DNA of 64,000 nucleotides from contig NZ_JAOCQE010000003.1 of the NCBI RefSeq assembly GCF_025290915.1, positions 21,963-85,962 of the forward strand. The letters run 5' to 3'. Shown here one piece after another: positions 7,751-17,104 of this stretch (position 1 is the first letter of the stretch; every line of letters starts with the position of its first letter). The notes below the pieces were generated by a model. The model was not told the DNA's origin and did no database searches. It saw only the letters and a list, made by a program, of their open reading frames with translations. Source of the stretch: Streptomyces sp. 15-116A. GTDB taxonomy: Bacteria; Actinomycetota; Actinomycetes; Streptomycetales; Streptomycetaceae. The position numbers and the translations under genes are program-made.

Positions 7751-10700
7751 ATGACTGTGTGGCCGCCAATTGATCGTGACGATCTTCGCAAGGCACGTGG
7801 TGACGCGGGCTTCGATACCGTCCTCCCGCTGCTGATTAGGCGCTTGATAGCCGAGACCGCAAGCGGCTTGGAATCGCTGGACATGCCCGGCGGGTCCGGA
7901 ACCGCCGTCGGGGGATACGACGGCATCGTCACAGCGTCGCGACCGTCGGCGTTCGTGCCCGAGGGAACTTCGGTGTGGGAGCTGTCTGTTGGCGGCGGCA
8001 ATAGCAAGGCCGAGGATGACTACGAGAAAAGGATCAAAGGCCCGAAGGGGCTCGCGACCCAAGACGTCACCTACGTAGAAGTCGTCCTTGACACGTGGAG
8101 AGATGCTCGAACCTGGGCCGAGCGTCACACCGAGGATGGTCGGTGGCGGGAGGTACGTGGGTACAACCTCGACGGGATCGACCTATGGCTGGAGCAAGCG
8201 CCGGCCACCACGGCATGGCTTGCTGCCCGGCTGGGGAAGGCACTGCCGGGCGTGCGGTCTCTGGACTCGTGGTGGACGGACAGTTGGCTCCTGTCGACGC
8301 GCATCCCGCTGGACCGAACGGTGGTGCTGGCAGGAAGAGAGAAGGCAGCCGCCGACTTTGGTGCCCTCCTCGCCACCGGCCGGTCGGTAACCACGCTAGG
8401 TGGTGATCTGCGTCCCGATGAAGTCTGCGCTTTCGTCGCCGCTGCCCTAGAACAAGAAGGCATCCTGGGGGCCACTCAGGTGGGTGCGCGGGTCCTGTTT
8501 GTTTCCGACAAGAGTGGTATTGAGCAACTGGTTACGCAGCGCCAGCCGTTGATCCTGGTCCTCGCCGACCCGGCCCTCGCGCGGGACATTCCGCAGCAGC
8601 AGCCTCACCAGTTGGTGTGGGCGGCTATGCCGGGCGCCCGGTGCGACGTGAAGGTACCCAGGCTTCACAGCCAAGTCATCGAGTCCCTGCTGCTCTCCAA
8701 CGACATGCCGCGTGAGCGTGCGGCTCGACTCGGCGCGCTCGGTCGCCGCAGCCTGCTTGCGCTACGGCGAGCCCTGGCCCACCACCCGGAGCCACTCACA
8801 ACGGAGCGGGTCTCCACTCTCGATGTGGTCCGCCGACGGCTGCTCCTGGTGAACTCCTGGGCCGGAGACAATCAGGAAGACCGCCGTGTGGTTGGGCAGT
8901 GCTCGGGACTTGAGTACGACGAGTTGCAGGAGCGAGCTCGGGAGCTCGCCGCCGGGGCCGACATCCCCTTCCTTGGCTATCAGGAAGGAATTTGGCATGT
9001 GCTCGCCGCCGAGGATGCCTGGGCGTTGCTCGGTACGTCTCTCACCAGTGACGATCTTCAATTCTTCCGAAGGGTAGTCCTGGAGGTGCTGACTGAAACA
9101 GATCCGACCCTCGACCTAGACCCTGGTGAAAAGTGGAAGGCCGGGGTGATGGGCGTACGACGGTGCTTCTCACACACCCTTCGCGCCGGGCTCGCCCAGT
9201 CGCTCGCCCTCCTCGGCACCCTGGGCGCAGACCTACGGGGCCCGGGCGGTGCCACGGGCGATCGGTGGGCACGGTTGCTAGTTCGTGATCTGCTGAAACG
9301 GGCCAATGCTGATGACACGTATAGCCTGTGGCGTTCCCTGGGCGACGTGCTCACTTTGCTGGCTGAGGCCGCTCCGGAGGAGTTCATGGAAGCCGTGCAC
9401 GAGGGCCTCAGCGGCACCACGCCGCTTCACACCGCCATGTTCACAGACAACCAGCCTGACAACATGGGGCTTGGATCCAGCTCTCCCCATACAAGCTTCT
9501 TGTGGTCCTTGGAGAGCCTGGCGTGGTCTCCGGAGCACCTCGATGACGCAGTCGACGTACTGACTGCGCTGGCTGTCGTGGACCCGGGCGGCCGGCTCTC
9601 GAATCGTCCCCTCGCGAGTCTGGTGGGGATTCTCAGCGCATGGGCTCCAAACACGACCGCCCTTGCCGAGGACCGCATAAGGGTAATCCGACGTCTGGTG
9701 CGGAGACAGCCAGCACTCGGCCGCAAGTTGCTCCTCCAGCTCATTCCTGACAGTCACGCTATACAGATGAGCCATCCTGGTCCGCGCTTCCGTGATTGGA
9801 AAAGGGACCCCGTCGTCACCCCGCATGATCGATGGAGTGTGATCACCGCCGTGGTCGACCTACTCCTGGACGAGGTCAACGCTGCCCCCGAGCTGTATGC
9901 CGAACTGATCGGCAAAATCGACGTTCTCCCTCCCCAACACCGCGCTGAGGTCGCGCGAGGACTGACTGAACTGGGCGGCGACCTGGAAGATGACGATCAG
10001 CGCGCGGTTCTCCACCGCGCACTGCGCGACCAGGTCGCCCGCCACCAAGAGTATGCGGACGCCGCGTGGGCGCTTCCTGCGGACGAGCTGGCCCCCCTCC
10101 AAGCCGCATGTCAAGCGCTGGAGCCTCGGAATCCGGTGAGGCGATACGCATGGTTGTTCCAATCCGGTTGGATCACGCTCGGCGACATCAGGCGGCGTGA
10201 CGACTTCGCTGCCTACGACGCGGAACTCCTCGCCCGGCGGGCCGCCGCAGTCGGGGAGATAGTCGTGAATGGAGGGCTGACGGCTCTTGTCGAGCTGGCT
10301 TCCGTAGCCGAGTTCGCCGACCTGGTGGGCATCGCTCTTGCCGAGCACTCCGATGACCATGACCAAGAGCTGCTGTCCTGGCTTGAGGAGGACGCCTCAC
10401 CAGCCAAGGAGGTTGCAGTTGGGTACCTGCGTCGGCGTATGTGGGCTCGGGGGAATGATCTCCGCGACAGGCTTCTTTCTCTTACAGAGCTTCCGCATGT
10501 TCAGGCAGTGATCCTGCGACTCGCCCCAGAACCAGCCGCCGCGTGGTCCAAGCTCTCGGAACTCAGTCCGGAAGTAGCGGGACATTATTGGCGCGAGTTC
10601 TCCTACTTTGGGCTCGGCTCTAATTTCCCACGAGCGCTTGATGCCGCCCGGTCGCTGCTGGGTGCAGGCCGTCCTGCAGCCGCGCTGGACCTCATCCTCC

Positions 10701-11539
10701 TCTACGACAAGGAAGGGAGTGCTCCAGAGGCCGCTGAGATTGTCGTCACCGGGCTCGAAGACCTCATCGAAGCTAGGTTGAGCGATCCTGAGATCAGGCG
10801 ACTCAGTTCACGTTTCCAGGATCTATTCACGCTGCTGGCACGGCATTGTGAGCAGGTCGGGCGTCAACGCATCCTCAGGCTGGAGTGGCAACTCTTGCCT
10901 GCGCTCGGATTCGACGCTAAGGCTCCAATCCTCCACAAGACGCTTGTCGAGGACCCTGAGGCGTTCGCGGATTTGGTGACGTGGTCCTTCCGTCCCAGCA
11001 CCGCTTCTGACGAAGATACGGTAGATGCCGTAGAAAAGGAGAATAGGCGCAATATTGCGAACCATTCATACCGAGCCCTTCGCACGCTGCGAACGTGTCC
11101 AGGGCTTAAGGCCGACGGAACCCTCGACCCGGTTGCGCTGCGCACGTGGGTCATGACGGCACGGGCAGAATTGGCTTCCAGGGATCGCGCCAGGGTGGGT
11201 GACGTGCAGATCGGTCAGGTCCTTGCTTTCGCGCCGCGCGACCAGGACGACCTGCAAGTTCCGGAAGCTGTCCGAGATCTACTTGAAGAGATCAATAGCA
11301 ACGATCTCGAAAGCGGTCTCAGCATTGGCATCTACAACAAACGAGGTGTGACCAGCCGAGGGCTCCTAGACGGTGGAGTGCAGGAGACGGAGCTGGCCCG
11401 GTCCTTCCGGGAGCAGGCCGAACGCGTACGCGCGTGGCCGCGAACCCGGAAGTTGCTCAAAGGGCTTGCGGAGTCGTACGAGGCAGACGCCCGGCGGGAA
11501 GACCAAGAGGCAGAGCGACGCCATCAGGGCCTGCAGTAG
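7751..11539 (+). CDS. Unrecognised 1262-aa protein, candidate anti-phage or restriction protein
   Basis: No family can be named with certainty. Residues 50-95 (GYDG, then WELS at about 76-79, then KAEDDYEKR) resemble the D...E-x-x...K core of a PD-(D/E)XK restriction-type nuclease. Residues 135-165 (DGIDLWLEQAPATTAWLA) form a helical linker. Residues 187-235 (TVVLAGREKAA, then GGDLRPDEVCAFVAAAL) sit where a STAND-type NTPase would have its P-loop, but no G-x4-GK[ST] is present. The remaining 900 residues are Leu/Ala-rich helical-repeat sequence with no membrane segments. The conserved-looking tail is rich in Arg and Glu. Base use is visibly more A/T-rich than in flanking genes (for example around 11041-11060). 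ATG 7751 follows GGAGC. It lies between an integrase and a second integrase tail, the usual place for cargo such as defence genes. Confidence 0.6.
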   Translation: MTVWPPIDRDDLRKARGDAGFDTVLPLLIRRLIAETASGLESLDMPGGSGTAVGGYDGIVTASRPSAFVPEGTSVWELSVGGGNSKAEDDYEKRIKGPKGLATQDVTYVEVVLDTWRDARTWAERHTEDGRWREVRGYNLDGIDLWLEQAPATTAWLAARLGKALPGVRSLDSWWTDSWLLSTRIPLDRTVVLAGREKAAADFGALLATGRSVTTLGGDLRPDEVCAFVAAALEQEGILGATQVGARVLFVSDKSGIEQLVTQRQPLILVLADPALARDIPQQQPHQLVWAAMPGARCDVKVPRLHSQVIESLLLSNDMPRERAARLGALGRRSLLALRRALAHHPEPLTTERVSTLDVVRRRLLLVNSWAGDNQEDRRVVGQCSGLEYDELQERARELAAGADIPFLGYQEGIWHVLAAEDAWALLGTSLTSDDLQFFRRVVLEVLTETDPTLDLDPGEKWKAGVMGVRRCFSHTLRAGLAQSLALLGTLGADLRGPGGATGDRWARLLVRDLLKRANADDTYSLWRSLGDVLTLLAEAAPEEFMEAVHEGLSGTTPLHTAMFTDNQPDNMGLGSSSPHTSFLWSLESLAWSPEHLDDAVDVLTALAVVDPGGRLSNRPLASLVGILSAWAPNTTALAEDRIRVIRRLVRRQPALGRKLLLQLIPDSHAIQMSHPGPRFRDWKRDPVVTPHDRWSVITAVVDLLLDEVNAAPELYAELIGKIDVLPPQHRAEVARGLTELGGDLEDDDQRAVLHRALRDQVARHQEYADAAWALPADELAPLQAACQALEPRNPVRRYAWLFQSGWITLGDIRRRDDFAAYDAELLARRAAAVGEIVVNGGLTALVELASVAEFADLVGIALAEHSDDHDQELLSWLEEDASPAKEVAVGYLRRRMWARGNDLRDRLLSLTELPHVQAVILRLAPEPAAAWSKLSELSPEVAGHYWREFSYFGLGSNFPRALDAARSLLGAGRPAAALDLILLYDKEGSAPEAAEIVVTGLEDLIEARLSDPEIRRLSSRFQDLFTLLARHCEQVGRQRILRLEWQLLPALGFDAKAPILHKTLVEDPEAFADLVTWSFRPSTASDEDTVDAVEKENRRNIANHSYRALRTLRTCPGLKADGTLDPVALRTWVMTARAELASRDRARVGDVQIGQVLAFAPRDQDDLQVPEAVRDLLEEINSNDLESGLSIGIYNKRGVTSRGLLDGGVQETELARSFREQAERVRAWPRTRKLLKGLAESYEADARREDQEAERRHQGLQ

Positions 11540-11775
11540 GCCAAGCCGCCAAGACCTGTTGCGAAAGCGCGGGCCGACGCTGCTCAGCGAGCTCAGTTAA
11601 CAGCACGGTCGCCTTAGCGACGTGAGCGTCGCCGACACCGATCCGACCCTGGCGCGCGCGAGGCGGCTGCCTGCACCTCGACGCCATCGCCGACCTCGCG
11701 GTTCTCTGGATGAGGATCGCCCGTCAGGGGGGCCACGGGGGCTGACTGGGCCGAGCGACTGACCGGCGGGAACCC

Positions 11776-11886
11776 GAGTACGCCGGCTACTCGGACCCGG
11801 ACTTCACGCTGCGGACGTACACGCACCCGCTGTCGTCCAGCGAGACGCGGACCCACAAGATGATCGACGACGCCTTCAGGCAGTAG
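11776..11886 (+). pseudogene. Degenerate second copy of an integrase 3' end
   Basis: Translation gives EYAGYSDPDFTLRTYTHPLS then SSETRTHKMIDDAFRQ and a TAG stop. This matches the end of the integrase at 6442-7581 (SEYLGHSDPGFTLRTYTHLL...SRTRKAIDDAF). The active-site His of the GHSD box is replaced by Tyr, and nothing resembling the rest of an integrase lies upstream. The 11540-11775 stretch holds no recognisable gene. The copy is followed by the convergent end of the gene at 12028, so it marks the right edge of the acquired segment. Confidence 0.75.
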
Positions 11887-12027
11887 CCAGCACCAGAAGC
11901 CCACGGCGCATCAGTGCCTCGGCTGCACCAATGTGCCCTCAATGTGCCCTGGCCGCCTGACGGCCCCTCCCCGGCAAGCACAAGGGCGAGGCCCGAAGAC
12001 CCCGCCCGCCCCTCACGAAACCCCAGC

Positions 12028-12459
12028 TCAGGGCCACACCAGGCAATAAGGCTGATGCCCCGCCTCATGCAGCCGGTGTGAGAAGTCCTGCCACTCGTGC
12101 AGCAGCTGGTACACGTTGAACGCGTCGCGCGGGCCGCCGCGGTCCGGGACCGTGGACCAGATGAAGGCTGCCGCGCCGACCGCCTCCTCGCCGATGCCGC
12201 GCAGGGGGTCGACGACCGTCATGGGGAGCTTGACCACCGCGTAGTCGGGGTGCAGGACGACCAGTTCCAGCGGGGGCACCTTGTGCAAGGGGACGCCCTC
12301 GATGCCCGTCAGCACCATGGCGGCCATGGTCTCCGGCTTGATCTTGGTGAACATGCCGCCCATGCCGAGCTCGTCGCCGCCGAGCTCCTCGGGGCGCATC
12401 GAGATCGGGACGCGGGCCGCGGTGGCGCCGTCCGGCGCGCCGAAGTACTTGTACGTCAC
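12028..12459 (-). CDS. Conserved hypothetical protein next to hemL
   Basis: A 143-aa soluble protein, start GTG 12459 (VTYKYFGAPDGATAARVPIS). An 85-codon longer frame to 12714 exists, but its extra part is low-complexity Arg/Gly/Asp sequence, so I reject it. The body has GGMFTKIKPETMAAMVLTG, VPPLELVVLHPDYAVV and a C-terminal HEWQDFSHRLHEAGHQPYC, with no signal peptide or membrane segment. I do not recognise a named domain. Such a gene is commonly found divergent from hemL in Streptomyces, so it probably marks the resumption of core chromosome. Confidence 0.65.
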   Translation of the reverse strand: MTYKYFGAPDGATAARVPISMRPEELGGDELGMGGMFTKIKPETMAAMVLTGIEGVPLHKVPPLELVVLHPDYAVVKLPMTVVDPLRGIGEEAVGAAAFIWSTVPDRGGPRDAFNVYQLLHEWQDFSHRLHEAGHQPYCLVWP

Positions 12460-13018
12460 CCCCACCCGACCACCATTCCTGCTCCCCGGTCCCGGTCCCA
12501 GCCGCTCGATCCGTCCGTGTATACGTCCGTCGAGCCGCTCGGGTTCGCCGGGCTGACCGTATGCCTGACGTGCCTCGTCCATGCCTGCGGCGTCCGTGCC
12601 TGCCGCGTTCGCCGCGTCGTCCGCGTGCTGCGCCTCGCGTCGGTGCCTTCCCCGCCGGGCACGCCGAGGACCCAGGTCGTCAGTCCCCTCGCCCAGTCCG
12701 CCACCGCGATGCATATCTCCACCCGACTGCTTTTCTAGGACGCCCGGCCCCCGCCGCGCAACCCGATCATCGTGTCAGTGACCTCCCCCACGGCCGCCCG
12801 CCGAAACGTGCGGTTCACACATCCACCCGCGGGATCTTCGCGACCTACCGGCCCCTCGCGCACCCCCTGCCCCCGTGAGCTGTGTGTATCAGACGTCAGT
12901 CTCGCAGATCACCGCGGATGCGGGGCCGTTCCCGGCCCTGGCCTACCCTTGACACGTCACTCGCACCCGGAGTCCGGGGGCCCCAGAAGTCGCCAGAAGG
13001 TCGGAGAAGTCGCAGGTC
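12460..13018. other. Intergenic region upstream of hemL
   Basis: 559 bp without a credible gene on either strand. A TTGACA at 12949-12954 could be a -35 element for hemL, but the expected -10 position (about 12972) is G-rich and unconvincing. A GGAG about 15 bases before ATG 13019 is the likely ribosome-binding site. Confidence 0.4.
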
Positions 13019-14335
13019 ATGAGCGCACTGCCCTATCCATACGAAGCCCCCGCCTCGCAGGCGCTGTTCGATCGTGCCGCCGCCGTCACTCCCGGTGGCG
13101 TGAACTCACCGGTGCGTGCCTTCCGTGCCGTCGGCGGCACGCCCCGGTTCATGGTGTCCGGCAGCGGCCCGTATCTGACCGACGCCGACGGCCGTGAGTA
13201 CGTCGACCTCGTCTGCTCCTGGGGCCCGATGATCCTGGGGCACGCACACCCCGAGGTGATCGCCGCCGTCCAGGAGGCCGTCGCCCGCGGCACCTCCTTC
13301 GGCACGCCCGGCGAGGGCGAGGTCGCGCTCGCCGAGGAGATGGTGAACCGCATCGAGCCCCTGGAGCAGGTGCGGCTCGTCTCCAGCGGCACCGAGGCCA
13401 CCATGTCGGCCATCCGCCTCGCCCGCGGCTTCACGCAGCGCACCAAGGTGATCAAGTTCGCCGGCTGCTACCACGGCCACGTCGACTCGCTGCTCGCCTC
13501 CGCCGGCTCCGGTGTCGCCACGTTCGCCCTCCCCGACACCCCGGGCGTCACCGGCGCCCAGGCCGGCGACACCATCGTCCTGCCGTACAACGACCTCGAC
13601 GCCGTGCACGCCGCCTTCGCCGCGCACCCCGGCGAGATCGCCTGCGTGATCACCGAGGCCTCGCCGGGCAACATGGGCGTCGTCCCGCCGCTGCCCGGCT
13701 TCAACCAGGGCCTCAAGGACGCCTGCGCGAGCAACGGCGCGCTGTACATCTCCGACGAGGTCATGACCGGGTTCAGGACCAGCCGCGCCGGCTGGTACGG
13801 CGTCGACGGCGTGCGGCCCGACCTGATGACCTTCGGCAAGGTGATGGGCGGCGGCTTCCCGGCCGCGGCGTTCGGCGGGCGCGCCGACGTCATGGCGCAC
13901 CTCGCCCCCGCCGGGCCCGTCTACCAGGCCGGCACCCTCTCCGGTAACCCCGTCGCCACCGCCGCCGGGCTCGCCCAGCTGCGGCTGCTCGACGACGCGG
14001 CGTACCGGAGGATCGACGCGGTCTCCGCGCAGATCCAGACGCTGGTCGGCGAGGCGCTCACCAAGGAGGGCGTCGCGCACACCCTGCAGAGCGCCTCCAA
14101 CATGTTCTCCGTCTTCTTCACGGACCGGCCGGTGCGCGACTACGAGGACGCCAAGGCGCAGGAGTCCTTCCGCTTCACCGCGTTCTTCCACAGCCTGCTG
14201 GAGAATGGCGTCTATCTGCCGCCGTCGTCCTTCGAGTCCTGGTTCGTCTCGACCGCGCACGACGAGCGGGCCGTCCAGCGGATCGCCGACGCCCTCCCGG
14301 CGGCGGCCCGAGCGGCAGCGGAGGCCACCGCGTGA
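13019..14335 (+). CDS. hemL: Glutamate-1-semialdehyde 2,1-aminomutase
   Basis: A 438-aa PLP enzyme of class III aminotransferases that converts glutamate-1-semialdehyde to 5-aminolevulinate, the first committed tetrapyrrole precursor. The N-terminus ([20 protein letters not shown]), substrate site ([16 protein letters not shown]), the pocket [11 protein letters not shown], the conserved [10 protein letters not shown] and the PLP lysine in [11 protein letters not shown] are diagnostic for HemL. Length is normal. ATG 13019 is preceded by GGTCGGAG. It overlaps the histidine phosphatase gene by four bases and is followed shortly by cytochrome c maturation genes, a sensible haem-linked arrangement. 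Confidence 0.97.
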   Translation: MSALPYPYEAPASQALFDRAAAVTPGGVNSPVRAFRAVGGTPRFMVSGSGPYLTDADGREYVDLVCSWGPMILGHAHPEVIAAVQEAVARGTSFGTPGEGEVALAEEMVNRIEPLEQVRLVSSGTEATMSAIRLARGFTQRTKVIKFAGCYHGHVDSLLASAGSGVATFALPDTPGVTGAQAGDTIVLPYNDLDAVHAAFAAHPGEIACVITEASPGNMGVVPPLPGFNQGLKDACASNGALYISDEVMTGFRTSRAGWYGVDGVRPDLMTFGKVMGGGFPAAAFGGRADVMAHLAPAGPVYQAGTLSGNPVATAAGLAQLRLLDDAAYRRIDAVSAQIQTLVGEALTKEGVAHTLQSASNMFSVFFTDRPVRDYEDAKAQESFRFTAFFHSLLENGVYLPPSSFESWFVSTAHDERAVQRIADALPAAARAAAEATA

Positions 14336-15021
14336 GCGCGAACCCGAGCAGCGAGCTGACCGTCGTCCACCTGATGCGGCACGGCGAGGTCGCCAACCCG
14401 GACGGCATCCTCTACGGCCGCCTGTCCGGCTACCACCTCTCCGAGCTGGGCCGGCGCATGGCCGACCGGGTCGCCGACCACCTCGCCGGCCGCGATGTCA
14501 CCCATGTCGTCGCCTCCCCGTTGGAGCGGGCGCAGGAGACGGCCGAGCCGATCGCCAAGGCGCACGGCCTGGACATCGTCACCGACGAGCGGCTCATCGA
14601 GGCGGACAACGTCTTCCAGGGCAAGACCTTCGGCGTCGGCGACGGTGCCCTGCGCCGGCCGGAGAACTGGAGGCATCTGGTCAACCCGTTCAAGCCGTCC
14701 TGGGGAGAGCCGTACGTCGACCAGGTCATCCGCATGATGGGCGCGCTGAACGCGGCGAAGGACGCGGCCCGCGGGCACGAGGCGGTGCTGGTCAGCCATC
14801 AGCTGCCGATCTGGATCGTGCGCTCCTACGTCGAGAAGCGGCGCCTGTGGCACGACCCGCGCAAGCGGCAGTGCACGCTCGCCTCGCTGACCACCTTCAC
14901 CTACCAGGGCGACCGGATCGTCTCCGTCGGCTACAGCGAGCCGGCCCGCGATCTCGTCCCCGCGCATCTGCTGGCGGGCGCCAAGCGGGTGAAGGGGAAG
15001 GACAAGGCGTTCGGCGCATAG
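14332..15021 (+). CDS. Histidine phosphatase family (phosphoglycerate mutase-like) protein
   Basis: A 229-aa histidine phosphatase. The catalytic RHGE is at the N-terminus ([12 protein letters not shown]), with the later [13 protein letters not shown] and the second catalytic His in [11 protein letters not shown]. The family covers phosphoglycerate mutases and phosphatases of many small molecules, so the substrate cannot be read from sequence. The GTG start overlaps the hemL stop (GTGA), so the two are co-translated. This pairing is conserved in streptomycetes. Confidence 0.85.
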   Translation: MSANPSSELTVVHLMRHGEVANPDGILYGRLSGYHLSELGRRMADRVADHLAGRDVTHVVASPLERAQETAEPIAKAHGLDIVTDERLIEADNVFQGKTFGVGDGALRRPENWRHLVNPFKPSWGEPYVDQVIRMMGALNAAKDAARGHEAVLVSHQLPIWIVRSYVEKRRLWHDPRKRQCTLASLTTFTYQGDRIVSVGYSEPARDLVPAHLLAGAKRVKGKDKAFGA

Positions 15022-15159
15022 AGCGGCGTACAAGGCGGCGTACAAGGCACGCGCCCTGTGTCCCGTTCGTTGCAGAACCTCCCCATTTGAGAGGAACCTC
15101 CCCCTCCGTCACACCCTCTGACTGGGTGACCAGCAGATGATGTGACGAACGGGGAGGCC

Positions 15160-16422
15160 ATGCGCACTCTCACCCGCAGGGGAATGCTCGGACTCGGCGC
15201 GGGCGCCGCGGCCGCCGTCTCACTGGCCGGCTGCGGCGGCCTCACCGGCTCGGACGGTTCGACCCACGCCGACGGTTCCCGCGGCGACGGCCACGGGCCG
15301 GGGAGGAAGCCCGAACCCACGCGGACCGCCCGCCCGATCGGCGACGGCTCCACCTCCTTCACCGGCAAGCAGCCCCACCAGCCCGACGCGCCCGTGCCGC
15401 TGGAGCCGGGTCAGACCCCGCCGCAGTTCGTGGTGTTCTCCTGGGACGGCGCCGGCGAGGTCGGCAACGGCCTCTTCCCGCGCTTCCTGGACCTCGCCAA
15501 GGAGCACGGCGCGTCCATGACCTTCTTCCTCTCCGGGCTGTATCTGCTGCCCGAGTCGAAGAAGCGGCTCTACGACCCGCCGAACAACCCGCGCGGCGCG
15601 TCCGACATCGGCTACCTCACCGACGACCACATCAAGGACACGCTGAAGAACATCCGCCGCGCCTGGCTCGAGGGCCACGAGATCGGCACCCACTTCAACG
15701 GCCACTTCTGCGCCGGTTCCGGCAGTGTCGGCAACTGGACGCCGAAGCAGTGGCGCAGCGAGATCGACCAGGCGAAGGCGTTCGTGAAGCAGTGGCGCAC
15801 CCACACCGGCTGGACCGATCTGCCGTCGCTGCCCTTCGACTACGACAAGGAACTCGTCGGCAGCCGTACGCCCTGCCTGCTCGGCCAGGACAACCTGCTG
15901 CCCGTCGCCCGCGAGCTCGGCTGGCGCTACGACGCCTCCTCGCCCGGCGGCCGCCAGACCTGGCCGGTGAAGAAACAGGGCATATGGGACCTGCCGTTGC
16001 AGCAGATACCGTTCCCCGGCCGCTCCTTCGAGGTCCTGTCGATGGACTACAACATGCTCGCCAACCAGTCCCTCAACTCCACCAAGGCGCCCGCCCACAA
16101 CTACCCGGCCTGGCGCGAGCAGTCCGCCCAGGCGTACATATCCGGCTTCAAGCGGGCATACGAGACGAACCGCGCCCCCTTCTTCATCGGCAACCACTTC
16201 GAGCAGTGGAACGGCGGCATCTACATGGACGCCGTCGAGGAGGCCCTCAAGCACATCGCGCGGGAGAAAGAGAAGGGCGGCGACGTGAGGCTCGTCTCCT
16301 TCCGGCAGTTCACCGACTGGCTGGACGTGCAGAAGCCGGAGGTGCTCGACCGGCTCCGCACGCTGGACGTGGGCCAGGAACCGGCCGGTGGCTGGAAGCG
16401 GCTGACGGGCGGCGCCGCCTGA
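15160..16422 (+). CDS. Lipoprotein, polysaccharide deacetylase-like
   Basis: Start ATG 15160 is chosen over an in-frame upstream candidate at 15142 because GGGGAGG lies just before it and the protein then begins with a clean export signal. The signal is MRTLTRRGMLGLGAGAAAAV ending in the lipobox LAGC, with RR suggesting Tat export. After a Gly/Ser/Asp-rich linker comes a NodB-like region: FSWDGAG in place of TFDDG, MTFFLSG, and EIGTHFNGHFC with the metal-type histidines. About 420 aa. It probably acts on a cell-envelope glycan at the outer face of the membrane. The atypical first motif makes activity uncertain. Confidence 0.8.
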   Translation: MRTLTRRGMLGLGAGAAAAVSLAGCGGLTGSDGSTHADGSRGDGHGPGRKPEPTRTARPIGDGSTSFTGKQPHQPDAPVPLEPGQTPPQFVVFSWDGAGEVGNGLFPRFLDLAKEHGASMTFFLSGLYLLPESKKRLYDPPNNPRGASDIGYLTDDHIKDTLKNIRRAWLEGHEIGTHFNGHFCAGSGSVGNWTPKQWRSEIDQAKAFVKQWRTHTGWTDLPSLPFDYDKELVGSRTPCLLGQDNLLPVARELGWRYDASSPGGRQTWPVKKQGIWDLPLQQIPFPGRSFEVLSMDYNMLANQSLNSTKAPAHNYPAWREQSAQAYISGFKRAYETNRAPFFIGNHFEQWNGGIYMDAVEEALKHIAREKEKGGDVRLVSFRQFTDWLDVQKPEVLDRLRTLDVGQEPAGGWKRLTGGAA

Positions 16423-16488
16423 AATGCGGGTTTCCGCCCGCCAGGGGGGTGCGCAAGATCCCCTGAACGGGCATGCGAAACTTTTCAC

Positions 16489-17103
16489 ATGAGTGCCGCA
16501 AGCCGAGCCCGCCGTGTGACCGTCCGCCGCCGCGCCGCCCTGAGCGCCGCTGCCGCCGTGGCCGCGCTGCTCGTCACCGCGTGCGGCTCGGGCGGCACGT
16601 CCGGTGGAGGCGGCAACACCAACTTCGTCACCGGCACCGACGGCATCGCCACCGCCGACAAGGGCGAACGCGCCGCCGCACCCGAGCTGTCCGGCAAGAC
16701 CGTCGACGGCAAGCAGCTCGACGTCGCGGACTACAGGGGCAAGGTCGTCGTCCTCAACGTCTGGGGCTCCTGGTGCAACCCCTGTCGCGCGGAGGCCAAG
16801 TACTTCACCAAGGTCGCCAACGAGTACGCCGACCAGGGCGTCCAGTTCGTCGGCATCAACACCCGCGACACCAACATCACCGCCGCACGGGCCTTCGAGA
16901 AGGACTTCGACGTCCCCTACCCGAGCCTGTACGACCCGACCGGCAAGCTGATGCTCCGCTTCGAGAAGGGCACGCTCAACCCGCAGGCGATCCCCTCCAC
17001 CCTGGTCCTCGACCGGGACGGGAGGATCGCCGCCCGCTCGCTGTCGCCGCTCAGCGAGGAACGGCTGCTGAAGATGCTCAAGCCGGTCGTCGCGGAGAAG
17101 TGA
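16489..17103 (+). CDS. TlpA/ResA-like thiol-disulfide oxidoreductase lipoprotein
   Basis: A 204-aa extracytoplasmic thioredoxin. An Arg-rich N-terminus and hydrophobic segment end in a lipobox (LLVTAC, about residues 24-29). The redox motif is WCNPC in NVWGSWCNPCRAEAKYF. In system II cytochrome c maturation such proteins reduce the apocytochrome CXXCH cysteines and take electrons from CcdA. The gene precedes ccdA by a single base, and resB and ccsB follow, giving the full four-gene pathway. Confidence 0.92.
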   Translation: MSAASRARRVTVRRRAALSAAAAVAALLVTACGSGGTSGGGGNTNFVTGTDGIATADKGERAAAPELSGKTVDGKQLDVADYRGKVVVLNVWGSWCNPCRAEAKYFTKVANEYADQGVQFVGINTRDTNITAARAFEKDFDVPYPSLYDPTGKLMLRFEKGTLNPQAIPSTLVLDRDGRIAARSLSPLSEERLLKMLKPVVAEK

Positions 17104-17104
17104 C

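Noticed and set aside
12460..12714. Extended N-terminus for the hypothetical protein beside hemL
   Set aside because: The extra 85 codons are low-complexity Arg/Gly/His sequence. The GTG at 12459 begins the part with normal amino-acid character.
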